Source of the DNA: Paracoccaceae bacterium
GTDB lineage: Bacteria > Pseudomonadota > Alphaproteobacteria > Rhodobacterales > Rhodobacteraceae
Assembly: GCA_024742405.1 (NCBI GenBank)
Contig: JANSYP010000002.1
Location: forward strand, 434,001-498,000
Direction of reading: 5' to 3'
Length of the DNA stretch: 64,000 nt
Part shown: one piece after another, positions 35,502 through 44,923 of the stretch
Position numbering within the stretch: the first letter of the stretch is position 1
How the letters are laid out: each line of letters opens with the position of its first letter
Notes under the pieces: generated by a model
What the model saw: the letters and a program-made list of their open reading frames with translations, nothing else
What the model was told of the DNA's origin: nothing
The model's database searches: none
Translations under genes and position numbers: made by a program

Positions 35502-36166
35502 CGCTTCGCCTCCCCGCTATCCTTTAGATAGGGCATTGCCTTGCGCAGATAATCCCATCCGGTCAGCGCCGTCAAAACCGCGGCCAGCCACAGCAGCACG
35601 ATACCGGCCTGCCCGATCATCCAGCCGAGCTGCCCGCTCCACCAGAGCCAGCCCTCGCCCGCCGCCATCGCGGCATCGTACTCCGCATCGGTGACGGTGT
35701 GATAGAGCACCGCATGTTCGGACTGCAGCCCCATGCCCGCCATGAGGGCCGCCAGCGCCACCATCTGCGCCGTCGTCTTCCATTTGGCGAGCTTCGTGAC
35801 CGCAAGCTTGCCCGCATCGGCGCCCAGGAACTCCCGCAGACCCGACACGAAAACCTCGCGCAAAAGGATGATTGAGGCCGGCACGATCACCCAGGGGTTC
35901 AACCCCGAAGTGCCCATGACCACGGCGAGCGCCGTGATCACCATCGCCTTGTCGGCAATCGGGTCGAGCATCGCGCCGAACCGGCTGATCTGGTTCCATT
36001 TCCGGGCGAGGTATCCGTCGATCCAATCGGTCAGCGCCGCGCCGACAAACAGCCCCAGCGCCACCCAGTCGGCCGTGGGCCGCACCCAGATGGCAAAGGC
36101 CAGCGCCACACCGGGGGCTGCGAGCAAGCGAAAGAGGGTGAGCAGGTTGGGCAGGTTCATCGGCAT
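35498..36166 (-). CDS. pgsA: CDP-diacylglycerol-glycerol-3-phosphate 3-phosphatidyltransferase
   Basis: A 222-residue membrane enzyme with the CDP-alcohol phosphotransferase motif DGYLARKWNQISRFGAMLDPIADK, which carries the metal-binding aspartates. Several membrane helices follow (LLTLFRLLAAPGVALAFAIW, ALTDWIDG, VWVIVPASIILLRE-like region, WMIGQAGIVLLWLAAVL). It makes phosphatidylglycerophosphate for phosphatidylglycerol and cardiolipin. ATG at 36166 or, two codons later, 36160 are both possible. An insert of about 40 residues around 145-185 is hydrophilic. Confidence 0.93.
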   Translation of the reverse strand: MPMNLPNLLTLFRLLAAPGVALAFAIWVRPTADWVALGLFVGAALTDWIDGYLARKWNQISRFGAMLDPIADKAMVITALAVVMGTSGLNPWVIVPASIILLREVFVSGLREFLGADAGKLAVTKLAKWKTTAQMVALAALMAGMGLQSEHAVLYHTVTDAEYDAAMAAGEGWLWWSGQLGWMIGQAGIVLLWLAAVLTALTGWDYLRKAMPYLKDSGEAKR

Positions 36167-36186
36167 GACACAGCCCTACCCTGTCG

Positions 36187-36210
36187 GGGCGGGACCCGGA
36201 AGCCCCGCCC
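36187..36210 (-). terminator. Hairpin between the binding-protein gene and pgsA
   Basis: GGGCGGG paired with CCCGCCC over a 10-base loop, 18 bases downstream of the binding-protein stop. No T-tract follows, so it may be a weak or factor-dependent terminator that separates this gene from pgsA. Confidence 0.35.
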
Positions 36211-36227
36211 GCACGGATACCTCCGCC

Positions 36228-37892
36228 TCAGGCGGCGAAACCCAGCTTGTAGACATGGATCTCGAAGGATGGGTGCTGCTCCGCCCCCACGACACCGGGC
36301 CGCACATGGCGGTAGGTGGCGCGCCAGTAGGGCTGGATGATCACGCCCTCGTCCTGCATCAGCTTCTGGATCTTGGCCATGACCTCGCGGCGCTTGTCGG
36401 CGTCCGCGATGGTCAGCGCCTCGTCCATGAGCGCATCGAACTCAGGGCTTTCGAACCCGGTCTCGTTCCAGTCCGCGCTGCTGCGATAGGCCAGGTTCAG
36501 CGTCTGCACGCCCAGCGGCCGGTGGCCCCAGTCCGTCGCGCTGAACGGATATTTCGTCCAGTCGTTCCAGAAGGTCGCGCCGGGGATGATCGTGCGTTTG
36601 ACCTGGAACCCGGCATCGCGCAACTGGGCGGCGGCTGCGTCGCAGGTCTCGCGCCGCCAGCCATCGTCGATGCTGATCAGCTCATGCTCGAAATCCATCA
36701 TCCCGGCCTCTTCCATGAGCGCGCGGGCGGCCTCGGGATCGTAGACCGGGGGTGGCAGCTCCGCATATTCGGGATGGATCGGCGCGACATGGTGGTTTTC
36801 GGCCAGTGCGCCCTGTCCGGAATAGCCGAGCTCCAGCAGCACCTCGCGGTCCACGGCCATGGCAAGCGCCCGGCGCACGCGCGGGTCGGCGTAGGGTGTG
36901 ATGCCACCCATCTCGGCCTGCTGGTTGGGGCGCAGCACGACGGTCGCCGCGGTGATCGCCTCGGACCGGTCCCAGCCGAGGCTGTCGATGATCTCCACAT
37001 AATCGCCGATGGTCTCATAGACCATGTCGACCTCGTCGGAGTCGACAGCCGAGAGCCAGGAGGCCGGGTCCGTGCCGTAGTCGATATACTCGATCCGGTC
37101 GAGCGCCGCACCGCCGAACACCTCGTCGCCCCACCAGGGATGGTCGGGATTGCGTTCCAGCACGCCGCGCACGCCGACCTCGTAGTCGCCGGGTCTGTAC
37201 GGGCCTGTGCCGATGGGGTCGGCCAGCGGGTCGCCGCCAAAGCTGGGATGCACGATCGGCGCCGGGTAATCCGACATGCCCGCGATCAGCGTGATGTCGG
37301 GCGCGGCCAGCAGCAGGCGCAGGGTCAGGTCGTCCACCACTTCGATCGCGCCTTCGCGCGCCTGTCCGGTCTCGGGATCGACCAGGGCGGCCATCCGCGT
37401 GGCCATCGTGTTGCCCTCGGCCCCCGTTTCGCACCAGCGGGTGAAATTGAAGGCGACGTCCGAGGCCGTGAACGGATCGCCGTTGCTCCAGGTCACGCCG
37501 GGGCGGAGGCGGAGCACATACTCCGTCGCATCGTCGCTGACATCCCAGTCTTCCAGCAGGATGCCGCGGAACGTCCCGTCGCGATTGTACTCCACGAGAT
37601 ATTCGAGCCAGCCGCGCGTGTAGTTCGACATTGCCGGCCAGTCGAAATTCCGCGGATCCTTCAGGGCCTGCACTTCCTGCTGGATGCGCAGGGTCCCGCC
37701 CTGCTGCTTTTCCTGGGCCCGGGCCGCGGGCGCGGCGAGGCCGAGCAGTCCGTAGGCCACGGCGGCGCTGGCACCGAGTGCAGTGGCGCGGGTCAGGAAC
37801 TCGCGCCGGGACATGGTGCCGTCGGCCACCTCGGCGGCATAGAGCGGCACGGCAGGATGAAGGACGGTCGGTCCGGTCTTGAAATGGGTCAT
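36228..37892 (-). CDS. ABC transporter substrate-binding protein, family 5 (peptide/opine type), Tat-exported
   Basis: A 554-residue periplasmic protein. Starting at 37892 gives a twin-arginine signal ([20 protein letters not shown], n-region extended by about 26 residues) ending near APAARAQ. The mature protein has the SBP_bac_5 pattern: [57 protein letters not shown] and [20 protein letters not shown]. It would bind a peptide, opine or other amine-containing ligand for an ABC importer. No permease or ATPase gene is adjacent, and it lies between uvrC and pgsA, which are usually neighbours. Confidence 0.9.
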   Translation of the reverse strand: MTHFKTGPTVLHPAVPLYAAEVADGTMSRREFLTRATALGASAAVAYGLLGLAAPAARAQEKQQGGTLRIQQEVQALKDPRNFDWPAMSNYTRGWLEYLVEYNRDGTFRGILLEDWDVSDDATEYVLRLRPGVTWSNGDPFTASDVAFNFTRWCETGAEGNTMATRMAALVDPETGQAREGAIEVVDDLTLRLLLAAPDITLIAGMSDYPAPIVHPSFGGDPLADPIGTGPYRPGDYEVGVRGVLERNPDHPWWGDEVFGGAALDRIEYIDYGTDPASWLSAVDSDEVDMVYETIGDYVEIIDSLGWDRSEAITAATVVLRPNQQAEMGGITPYADPRVRRALAMAVDREVLLELGYSGQGALAENHHVAPIHPEYAELPPPVYDPEAARALMEEAGMMDFEHELISIDDGWRRETCDAAAAQLRDAGFQVKRTIIPGATFWNDWTKYPFSATDWGHRPLGVQTLNLAYRSSADWNETGFESPEFDALMDEALTIADADKRREVMAKIQKLMQDEGVIIQPYWRATYRHVRPGVVGAEQHPSFEIHVYKLGFAA

Positions 37893-38034
37893 GTGGGGGG
37901 ATGCTCCCGAGCCTTGGGGCTCGCAGGACCGGGGCCTTGCCCGGTCGTGGATGAGTTGCGCGGCCTCTGGTGCCGCAGGCGACGCCTCACAGTTGCGCCG
38001 CTCGCGGGCAAAGTCAAAGCGGTGCCCCCGCGGA

Positions 38035-39939
38035 TTACCCGCGTTCGTGAAAGAAGTTGTAGACCGTTTCGGCCATCGCATCCGAAATACCGTCGACGGC
38101 CTTGAGATCGGACAGGTTGGCGCGGCTCACCGCCTTGGCCGACCCGAAATGCGCCAATAGCGCGCGTTTGCGCGTGGCGCCCACGCCGGGGATCTCATCG
38201 AGCGGGGTCGCCCCGATGGCCTTGGCGCGTTTCGCCCGGTGGGTGCCGATGGCGAACCGGTGCGCCTCGTCGCGCAGACGCTGCACGAAATAGAGCACCG
38301 GATCGTTGTGTCGCAGCGCCATGGGCCGCGTGCCCACGCGGTGGAACTCCTCCTTGCCGGCATCGCGGTCGATCCCCTTGGCCACACCCACCATGGGGAT
38401 ATCCTCCACGCCGAGCTCTGCCATGATCTCATGGACCGCGCTCACCTGACCCGCGCCGCCATCGATCAGCAGCAGGTCGGGCCAGTCGCCCTCCTCGCGG
38501 TCGGGGTCTTCCTTCAGCAGCCGTCTGAAGCGGCGCGACAGCACCTCCTTCATCATGCCGAAATCGTCGCCGGGGGTCAGATCCTCGCCGCGGATGTTGA
38601 ACTTGCGATAGGCGTTCTTCATCAGCCCGTCGGGACCCGCGACGATCATCGCGCCGACCGCATGGGCGCCCTGGATGTGGGAGTTGTCATAGACCTCGAC
38701 GCGGCCCGGCGGGCCGTCCAGATCGAACGCCTCGGCGAGCCCGCGCAGGAGCTTCGCCTGGGTCGCGGTCTCGGCCATCTTGCGCCCCAGGCTTTCGCGG
38801 GCATTTCGCGCCGCCCCTTCGACCAGCTCGGCCTTCTCACCCCGTTGCGGCACCGCAAGCTGAACCTTGCGCCCGGCCTTCTGGCTCAGCGCCTCGGTCA
38901 GCAGGTCCTCGTCCTCGACCCCATGGCTCAGCAGGATCAGCCGCGGCGGCTCCTTGGTGTCGTAGAACTGGCCCAGAAACGCCTGCAGAATCTCGGCGCT
39001 GCCGACCTCGTCGGAGCCCACACGCGGATAGTAATCCTTGTTGCCCCAGTTCTGGTGCGCGCGGATGAAGAAGACCTGCACACAGGCCTGCCCGCCATCC
39101 ATGTGCAGCGCGACCACGTCCGCCTCGGCCACGCCGCGCGGGTTGATGCCCTGGGCCGACTGCACGCTCGTCAGCGCCTTGATCCGGTCGCGCAGGGCCG
39201 CGGCACGCTCGAACTCCATCGCGTCCGACGCCTCGGCCATCTGCGCGGCCAGGGTTTCCTGCACCTTGGTGGTCTTGCCGGCCAGGAACCGTTCCGCGTC
39301 GCCGACCAGCCCGGCATAGTCCGCCTCGCTGACATAGCCCACGCAGGGCGCGCAACAGCGCTTGATCTGATAGAGCAGACAGGGCCGCGTGCGGCTCTCG
39401 AACGTGCTGTCGGAGCAGTTGCGGAGCAGGAACACCTTCTGGAGCTGGTTCAGCGTCCGGTTCACCGCGCCGGCGCTCGCGAAGGGCCCGTAATAGGCGC
39501 CCTTGGCGGTCTTCGCCCCGCGATGCTTGCGGATCTGCGGAAAGCCGTGGTCCTTGGCCACCAGGATGTTGGGAAAGCTCTTGTCGTCGCGCAGCAGCAC
39601 ATTGTAGCGCGGCTTGAGCTGCTTGATCAGGTTCTGCTCCAGCAGCAGCGCCTCGGTCTCTGTGCGCGTTGTGAGGAACATCATCGAGGCGGTTTCATCG
39701 ATCATCCGCGCGATCCGGCCGCTGTGACCCGCCGGGCGCGCGTAGTTCGACACGCGCGCGCGCAGGTTCCGCGCCTTGCCGACATAGAGCACACGCGCCT
39801 GCGCATCGAGCATCCGGTAGACCCCGGGCGAGCTGTCGAGCGTCGGCAGATACCCCGCAATGCAGGCATGTCCGGTCGGCGCATCGACAGCCGTTTCCCG
39901 GTTACTTTTTGTTAAGGTTTTTCGCGGGTCTTCCGTCAT
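38035..39939 (-). CDS. uvrC: Excinuclease ABC subunit C (UvrC)
   Basis: A 634-residue nuclease. The N-terminal GIY-YIG domain reads [21 protein letters not shown]; the four Cys region ([15 protein letters not shown]) is followed by a UVR domain ([13 protein letters not shown]). The C-terminal RNase H-like nuclease has [10 protein letters not shown] and [11 protein letters not shown], and the end carries two helix-hairpin-helix motifs ([17 protein letters not shown]). I start at the ATG at 39939 with GGCAGG upstream; a GTG 16 codons earlier is possible. It performs both incisions in nucleotide excision repair. Confidence 0.95.
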   Translation of the reverse strand: MTEDPRKTLTKSNRETAVDAPTGHACIAGYLPTLDSSPGVYRMLDAQARVLYVGKARNLRARVSNYARPAGHSGRIARMIDETASMMFLTTRTETEALLLEQNLIKQLKPRYNVLLRDDKSFPNILVAKDHGFPQIRKHRGAKTAKGAYYGPFASAGAVNRTLNQLQKVFLLRNCSDSTFESRTRPCLLYQIKRCCAPCVGYVSEADYAGLVGDAERFLAGKTTKVQETLAAQMAEASDAMEFERAAALRDRIKALTSVQSAQGINPRGVAEADVVALHMDGGQACVQVFFIRAHQNWGNKDYYPRVGSDEVGSAEILQAFLGQFYDTKEPPRLILLSHGVEDEDLLTEALSQKAGRKVQLAVPQRGEKAELVEGAARNARESLGRKMAETATQAKLLRGLAEAFDLDGPPGRVEVYDNSHIQGAHAVGAMIVAGPDGLMKNAYRKFNIRGEDLTPGDDFGMMKEVLSRRFRRLLKEDPDREEGDWPDLLLIDGGAGQVSAVHEIMAELGVEDIPMVGVAKGIDRDAGKEEFHRVGTRPMALRHNDPVLYFVQRLRDEAHRFAIGTHRAKRAKAIGATPLDEIPGVGATRKRALLAHFGSAKAVSRANLSDLKAVDGISDAMAETVYNFFHERG

Positions 39940-40238
39940 CCTGCCGAACACCTGAGTCCCGTCCTGCGCTGCACCGGATCGCACCACGGGACAAGCAAAA
40001 ACATATGCACGAAATCTGTGGATAACCCTGGTGACAAACTATGCCCGTCCGGCAAAAAGCCTTGCTTTACGGGCAGTTCATCAATTTGCCCGCAATTTGA
40101 GCATATTTCTAAGTCATTGATAGTAGGGGTTTTTATTTCCTGTTTTTGATAAGGCATTGATAGAAATAACGTTTTCGGGAACTTTTTGTGACACTTTGTG
40201 ACAGGGTGCAAAACTCCGCCAAGTCCACCGTCGTACGC
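39940..40238. promoter_or_regulatory. AT-rich uvrC upstream region with a DnaA box and short direct repeats
   Basis: This stretch is far richer in A+T than its surroundings. TGTGGATAA at 40017-40025 is a perfect DnaA box (reverse complement TTATCCACA). CATTGATAG occurs twice, exactly 40 bases apart (40115 and 40155), and TTTGTGACA twice with a 10-base period (40185 and 40195). A 91-codon frame crosses it but shows no protein character. It is probably the control region of uvrC. Confidence 0.5.
40115..40203. repeat. Short direct repeats in the uvrC upstream region
   Basis: Two copies of CATTGATAG start at 40115 and 40155 (spacing 40), and two copies of TTTGTGACA start at 40185 and 40195 (spacing 10, one helical turn). 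Such phasing is typical of protein-binding half-sites, but no regulator can be named. Confidence 0.45.
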
Positions 40239-41021
40239 CTACTCAACGCCCAAGACATCGGGGGTCTGCCAGGCCAGGTGCTGGCCTCCGTCGAGGCACA
40301 GGATCTGACCCGTGACCGAGGGTTCGGCCAGGTAGAACCGAAGCGCACGGACCATCCCGTCCGGGCCGGCCCCGCGGCCCAGAATCGTTGCCGCGCGCTG
40401 ATCGGCGAAATGTTGCGGGCTCTGTCGTGCCCCCTGCATCGTCGGTCCCGGACCGATGGCATTGACCCGGATGTGGGGTGCCAGCCCCTGCGCCGCGGTG
40501 CGCGTGAAAGCCCAGAGCCCCATCTTGGCGATCGTGTAGCTCATGAATTCCGGCGTCAGCTTGTTCACCCGCTGGTCGATCATGTTGAGCACCATGCCCT
40601 GCGCCAGCGGCTCGCCATTCTCGTCCGGTTCCGCGGGCGGCATCTGGGCCGCCAGCGCCTGGGTCAGCACGACCGGCGCGCGCAGGTTGCTCTCCAGCGC
40701 GCGGTCCCAACTGGTCCGCGTGGCACTGCTCAGGTCGTCATGCTCAAAGATCGAGGCGTTGTTGACCAGCACATGGATCGGACCGCCCAGCGCTTCGGCC
40801 GCACGGCCCACCAGCGGGGCGACCTGCGCCTCGTCCAGCAGGTTCGCCTCCAGGGCAACGGCTTGGCGGCCCATCTCCCGTATCAGGCCCACGACCTCTT
40901 CGGCGGCGTCGCCCGAGCTCGCGTAGTGAACGGCGACGTCATAGCCGTCCTCGGCGAGAGCCAGGGCCATGGCCCGGCCCAATCGCTTGCCGGCCCCGGT
41001 GACGAGCGCACGTCGTGTCAT
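40239..41021 (-). CDS. Short-chain dehydrogenase/reductase, pteridine-reductase-like
   Basis: A 260-residue SDR. The NADPH motif is VTGAGKRLGRAMALALAEDG (an Arg after the Gly-rich loop favours NADPH), the NNAS element is VLVNNASIFEHD, and the catalytic pair is in MSYTIAKMGL. The RVNAIGPGPTMQG segment and overall layout recall FolM/pteridine reductases. I start at 41021 (GAGGAG seven bases upstream); the longer frame runs antisense to the cation exchanger gene. It is separated from that gene by 11 bases, so cotranscription is likely. Confidence 0.85.
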   Translation of the reverse strand: MTRRALVTGAGKRLGRAMALALAEDGYDVAVHYASSGDAAEEVVGLIREMGRQAVALEANLLDEAQVAPLVGRAAEALGGPIHVLVNNASIFEHDDLSSATRTSWDRALESNLRAPVVLTQALAAQMPPAEPDENGEPLAQGMVLNMIDQRVNKLTPEFMSYTIAKMGLWAFTRTAAQGLAPHIRVNAIGPGPTMQGARQSPQHFADQRAATILGRGAGPDGMVRALRFYLAEPSVTGQILCLDGGQHLAWQTPDVLGVE

Positions 41022-41032
41022 GGCAATGCTCC

Positions 41033-41998
41033 TCAAAAGACCAGAAGGCTCGCGATATAAAACAGATAGAGCGCCGTCAGACCGACCCCCGCGGCGCGAG
41101 TGATATCTCGGCCGAAGAAGACGAAGGGGATCAGCAGCAGGCTCGCCCCGAGCATCACCCACAGATCGAGCGTCAGAAACTCCGGCTTCACCTTGATCGG
41201 ACCAACCAGGCTCGCCACCCCGATGATGGCCAGCAGGTTGAACATGTTCGAGCCGATCACGTTGCCCAGCGCCACGTCCGCCTTGCCCCGCAGCGCCGCC
41301 ATCAGCGTGGTGGCCAGCTCCGGCAGCGAGGTGCCCAGCGCGATCATCGTCAGCCCGATCACCGTCTCGCTCACCCCGAAGGTCCGCGCGATGATCACCG
41401 CATTGTCGACCAGCAGGTTGGCCCCCAGCGGCAGCCCGACCAGGCCCAGCCCCAGAAACATCGCGATCTGCCAGCCCGGCATGTTCGGATCGGCGCCCTC
41501 GATTTCCTCGATCTCCGGATCGAAGGCCGCGGCCGCCGACAGGCTCGCGGCCCGGTGTCGGCGCGCAGAAATGAACGAATGCGTCAGCATCGCGGTCAGG
41601 CCGGCCAGAAGGGCGAGCCCGTGATACCAGGTCAACGGACCGGTAAAGCACAGCGCGATGAAAAACAGCGACGCCACGATCATCATGATGAAGCTCTGGC
41701 GCGTGTCGCAGCCGCTGGTATGCAACGTCCGCAGCATCGCCGGCACCCCGAGCACCAGCAGGATATTGGCGATGTTGGAGCCCACGACATTGCCCATCGC
41801 GATGCCCGGCGAGCCATAGAGCACCGCCTCGACCGAAATCAGCAGCTCCGGCGCCGAGGTGCCGAAGGCAACGATGGTCAGGCTGATGATCAGCGACGGA
41901 ATCCCGAGCCGCAGCGACAGGTTCACCGCACCCCGGACAAGACTGTCACCCGCCAGAAGCAGGATGACGAGCCCGAGGCCCGCATAGATCCAGACCAC
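41033..41998 (-). CDS. Calcium/sodium exchanger family protein (CaCA, YrbG-like)
   Basis: A 321-residue membrane protein with two inverted alpha-repeats: AFGTSAPELLISVEA with GNVVGSNIANILLVLG in the first half, and ALGTSLPELATTLMA with GNVIGSNMFNLLAIIG in the second. These form the cation-binding centre of Na/Ca exchangers. About ten membrane helices are split by an acidic loop near residues 155-172 (FDPEIEEIEGADP). It extrudes or exchanges Ca2+ against Na+ or H+. Confidence 0.93.
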   Translation of the reverse strand: MVWIYAGLGLVILLLAGDSLVRGAVNLSLRLGIPSLIISLTIVAFGTSAPELLISVEAVLYGSPGIAMGNVVGSNIANILLVLGVPAMLRTLHTSGCDTRQSFIMMIVASLFFIALCFTGPLTWYHGLALLAGLTAMLTHSFISARRHRAASLSAAAAFDPEIEEIEGADPNMPGWQIAMFLGLGLVGLPLGANLLVDNAVIIARTFGVSETVIGLTMIALGTSLPELATTLMAALRGKADVALGNVIGSNMFNLLAIIGVASLVGPIKVKPEFLTLDLWVMLGASLLLIPFVFFGRDITRAAGVGLTALYLFYIASLLVF

Positions 41999-42001
41999 GG
42001 T

Positions 42002-42169
42002 CTAGACCCCGGCCGATTTACAGGGGCAGGGCGATTTTCCGATCCGGTGGCGTCCGCACCGCGGGCATTTGCGCTTGGTCAACTGCCCGATCCTGGGCAT
42101 CCGCAGCCGGCCGAACATCGCCAGCACGGCCATCCCGATCAGGAACAGTGTGACGATCTTGACCATCAT
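42002..42169 (-). CDS. 55-residue membrane protein with zinc-ribbon-like Cys pairs
   Basis: A short gene that exactly fills the gap between the S49 peptidase stop (42170) and the exchanger start (41998). It starts MMVKIVTLFLIGMAVLAMFG (one membrane helix), then a basic stretch and CPRCGRHRIGKSPCPC, a four-Cys arrangement like a zinc ribbon. The tight fit between genes on both sides and the sensible protein support a real gene. I know no function. It could tether or regulate the peptidase or exchanger. Confidence 0.7.
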   Translation of the reverse strand: MMVKIVTLFLIGMAVLAMFGRLRMPRIGQLTKRKCPRCGRHRIGKSPCPCKSAGV

Positions 42170-42970
42170 TCAGAGACCATAGCGCGTGTAGAGCGCCTGT
42201 TCTTCGACGCGGCCGATCGCGGCATCGACCAGCCCGACATTCAGGCGCTGCAGCAGTCCCTTGCGCTGGCCGTAGGGTTGGAACTTCACGTCGTCGCCGT
42301 AAAGTTCCTTCATCTTCGGAACCAGATGGGCGATGCCGTCCGCCAGACCAAGATCGACCGCGCGCTGACCGACCCAGAACTCCCCGGTGAAAAGATCCTC
42401 GTCACCGTTCAGCCGGTCGCCCCGGCGGGTTTTGACATGGTCGATGAAGCTGGTGTGGATCTCGCCCAGCACACCATGCAGCCGCGCCACGTCCTCTTCC
42501 TTTTCGGGGCGGAACGGGTCGAGCATGCTCTTCGATTTACCGGCCGTATAGACCCGCCGTTCGATGCCGTAGCGCGCGATGAAATCCTGCGCGCCGAACC
42601 CCGCCGAGATCACTCCGATCGACCCGATCACCGAGGACGGGTCGGACCAGATCTTGTCCGCCGCGGCCGCCAGCCAGTAGCCGCCCGAAGCCGCGACGTC
42701 CTCGACAAAGGCGTGCACGGGCACGTCCTTTTCCTCGGCCAGGCGCCGGATGCGCGCACCGATCAGCGAGGATTGCACCGGGCTGCCGCCGGGCGAGTTG
42801 ATCACCAGGGCAACGGCGGCCGGTTTGCGGCGGGAAAAGGCGCGCTCCATCAGAGGCGCGAGAGTTGCGTCATTGAGTCCGGCGCCGCGGCCGGCCCCGG
42901 TGATGACCCCCGACAGCCGCAAAACGGACACGGTCGGCGGAGTTTTCAGAAAGGGAATCCAGCGTCGCAT
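42170..42970 (-). CDS. S49-family (SppA-type) peptidase
   Basis: A 266-residue protein. The short SppA fold has VALVINSPGGSPVQSSLIGARI, the catalytic Ser in FVEDVAASGGYWLAAAADKI, SVIGSIGVISAG and the catalytic-lysine region AGKSKSMLDPFRPE. It lacks the long N-terminal membrane half of E. coli SppA, like other single-domain alphaproteobacterial members. It degrades signal peptides or membrane-associated peptides. I start at 42970 (family-like MRRWIPFLK); an ATG 16 codons upstream is an alternative. Confidence 0.88.
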   Translation of the reverse strand: MRRWIPFLKTPPTVSVLRLSGVITGAGRGAGLNDATLAPLMERAFSRRKPAAVALVINSPGGSPVQSSLIGARIRRLAEEKDVPVHAFVEDVAASGGYWLAAAADKIWSDPSSVIGSIGVISAGFGAQDFIARYGIERRVYTAGKSKSMLDPFRPEKEEDVARLHGVLGEIHTSFIDHVKTRRGDRLNGDEDLFTGEFWVGQRAVDLGLADGIAHLVPKMKELYGDDVKFQPYGQRKGLLQRLNVGLVDAAIGRVEEQALYTRYGL

Positions 42971-43109
42971 TGGGCTCACATAGAATGCAGGGGGTGCGAC
43001 AACAAGGCCGAAGGCCATGGTTACTTCCGGGCTGTTGCCCGATCGAGGTGCCTTTCGACACCGTTGTCCGATCGCGGGTCCTGCCGGGGGCATTGCTGGA
43101 CCGGCGACG

Positions 43110-43883
43110 TCAGCCGCGCAATACCCGGCCCGCCGCTGACGCGCCCCACCCGGCAAAGGCCGCAACCGCCAGCGCCATCAGCCCGTAGACCAGCGGCTGC
43201 TGATGCGCGAGCGTGTAGAGCCAGCGCTCCAGCCCGACCTTTCGGACCTGGATCACGGTCTCGTATTGATCGATCACTTCGCGGTCGCGGGTCAGAAAGA
43301 TCCGCGTCGTATACGCCCCTTCGGTCAGGCGCGGCGGCAGGAACACCGCCGTCCAGAACAGCGTCTGGTCATCAAAGGCGACGCTGTTTTCCAGGATCTG
43401 GTAGAGCCCCTCCTCCTCGCGGATGCGCATCAGCGCGTCGGTGAACGCGGCCGCGTCGGGGTCGTCGCTGGCCGCCCCCACGGTACGCATCACGCGCGGG
43501 ATGCTGATCTGATGGCGCAGATCCTCGGTCTCGCTGATCACCTGGGGCAGCGTGCCCGACGCCGCGACCGCGTAAAAGCTCGGCGCCGACCCAATCCGCA
43601 CACTGCTGGTGTTGACCCAGATGCCGAACCGCCGCTCCTTGCGGCGCACCTCGACCGGCGCCTCGGGCCCGGCGATGGCCACGACGACCTGCATCGGCGG
43701 GCCGTCGGGCAGCGGCAGGAAACGCTTCACCGCGCCGAACACCAGGATCTCCGATCCGGTGAAGGTGGCGGTGATCGGGATCTCCGCCTGCGACAGCCCC
43801 AGCACGACCTCCTCGCCCGGGGCCGCCGCGGGCAGCATCAGCGCCGCCGCCACGAGCAGGGATCGCAGGGTTCTTGCCGCCAT
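43110..43883 (-). CDS. TIGR02186 family envelope protein
   Basis: A 257-residue protein with a Sec signal (LRSLLVAAALMLPAAAPGEE) and a C-terminal membrane anchor (QQPLVYGLMALAVAAFAGWG). The periplasmic domain contains VVLGLSQAEIPITATFTGSEILVFGAVKR and YQILENSVAFDDQTLFWTAVFLPPRLTEG, the TIGR02186 pattern. It is paired with the TauE/SafE exporter gene, with a gap of two bases; this pairing is standard in alphaproteobacteria. It probably assists export of an organosulfur or anionic compound, function not established. Confidence 0.88.
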   Translation of the reverse strand: MAARTLRSLLVAAALMLPAAAPGEEVVLGLSQAEIPITATFTGSEILVFGAVKRFLPLPDGPPMQVVVAIAGPEAPVEVRRKERRFGIWVNTSSVRIGSAPSFYAVAASGTLPQVISETEDLRHQISIPRVMRTVGAASDDPDAAAFTDALMRIREEEGLYQILENSVAFDDQTLFWTAVFLPPRLTEGAYTTRIFLTRDREVIDQYETVIQVRKVGLERWLYTLAHQQPLVYGLMALAVAAFAGWGASAAGRVLRG

Positions 43884-43885
43884 GC

Positions 43886-44803
43886 TCACGGCATCATCCC
43901 CCGGGTTTGCAGGCTGTAGAGCTCCGCGGGCTGGATCAGCAGGTCGAGCGCCAGCTTGAGGCAAACCGCCAGCACCAGCAGCGCCAGAAGGATGCGCAGC
44001 TGCTCGGCCTTCATGCGCACCGCCAGCGCCGTTCCGACCTGTGCGCCCACCACACCGCCGATGATCAGGATCAGCGCCAGCAGCACGTCGACCGTCTGGC
44101 TCGCCGTGGCATGCATCACGGTCACGAACCCGGTGACGAAGATGATCTGAAAGAGCGACGTGCCGATCACGACCTTGGTCGGCATGCCCAGCAGATAGAT
44201 CATCGCCGGTACCATGATGAAGCCGCCCCCCACGCCCATGATGGCCGCCAGCAGCCCGACGACGAAGCCCACCACCAGCGGCGGAAAGACCGAGATATAG
44301 AGCCCCGAAGTGCGGAACTTCATCTTGCCCGGAAGGTTGTGGACCCAGACATGCTTGCGCCGTTTCGGCGGGCTGCCCTTGCGCGACCGGCGCAGGGCGG
44401 CGAGGCTCTCGATGAACATAAGCGCGCCCACCGCGCCGAGAAACACGACGTAGCAAAGCGTCACCAGCAGATCGACCTGGCCGGTACGGCTGAGCATCGT
44501 GAAGACCTGCACGCCGACGGCGGCGCCGACCAGACCGCCGGCCAGAAGCACCAGCCCCATCGGCAGATCGACGGTCCGCCGTCGCAGATGGGCGAGCACG
44601 CCCGAGATCGACGAGGCCACGATCTGGTTCGCGCCGGTGGCCACGGCCACGGCGGGCGGAATACCGATGAAAAACAGCAGCGGGGTCAACAGAAAGCCGC
44701 CGCCCACGCCGAACATCCCCGACAGCACACCGACCAGCCCACCCATGCCGAGGAGCAAATAGGCATTCACGGACACCTCGGCGATCGGCAGGTAGATTTG
44801 CAT
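43886..44803 (-). CDS. Sulfite exporter TauE/SafE family protein
   Basis: A 305-residue membrane protein of the TauE/SafE family with two homologous halves: GMGGLVGVLSGMFGVGGGFLLTPLL near the N-terminus and GFVVGLLAAIMGVGGGFIMVPAM in the second half. Eight or so membrane helices are visible, with a basic loop around residues 125-150. Members export sulfite or sulfoacetate or related anions. It is directly upstream of, and coupled to, the TIGR02186 gene. Confidence 0.92.
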   Translation of the reverse strand: MQIYLPIAEVSVNAYLLLGMGGLVGVLSGMFGVGGGFLLTPLLFFIGIPPAVAVATGANQIVASSISGVLAHLRRRTVDLPMGLVLLAGGLVGAAVGVQVFTMLSRTGQVDLLVTLCYVVFLGAVGALMFIESLAALRRSRKGSPPKRRKHVWVHNLPGKMKFRTSGLYISVFPPLVVGFVVGLLAAIMGVGGGFIMVPAMIYLLGMPTKVVIGTSLFQIIFVTGFVTVMHATASQTVDVLLALILIIGGVVGAQVGTALAVRMKAEQLRILLALLVLAVCLKLALDLLIQPAELYSLQTRGMMP

Positions 44804-44923
44804 TGTCTGGCGTGGAACTCCCTCGGCTGATCAGACCTTAGCGCCGAAGATCCAGCCCGTCACCGCGCCCCGATGGCACGTTTGGCACCGTGCTCAGATG
44901 GCGCATTCTGGCATCGCGCCGGA

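Noticed and set aside
35733-38105. 790-codon plus-strand frame
   Set aside because: Antisense to the binding protein and pgsA, which have clear motifs.
40017-40025. Chromosomal origin at the DnaA box
   Set aside because: Only one perfect box and no dnaA, parAB or hemE genes nearby; a single box is not sufficient.
39936-40211. 91-codon minus-strand frame in the AT-rich region before uvrC
   Set aside because: No ribosome-binding site and no protein-like pattern; the region is better explained as regulatory DNA.
41015-43444. 809-codon plus-strand frame
   Set aside because: Antisense to the SDR, exchanger, 55-codon and S49 peptidase genes; Arg/Gln/His-rich translation without domains.
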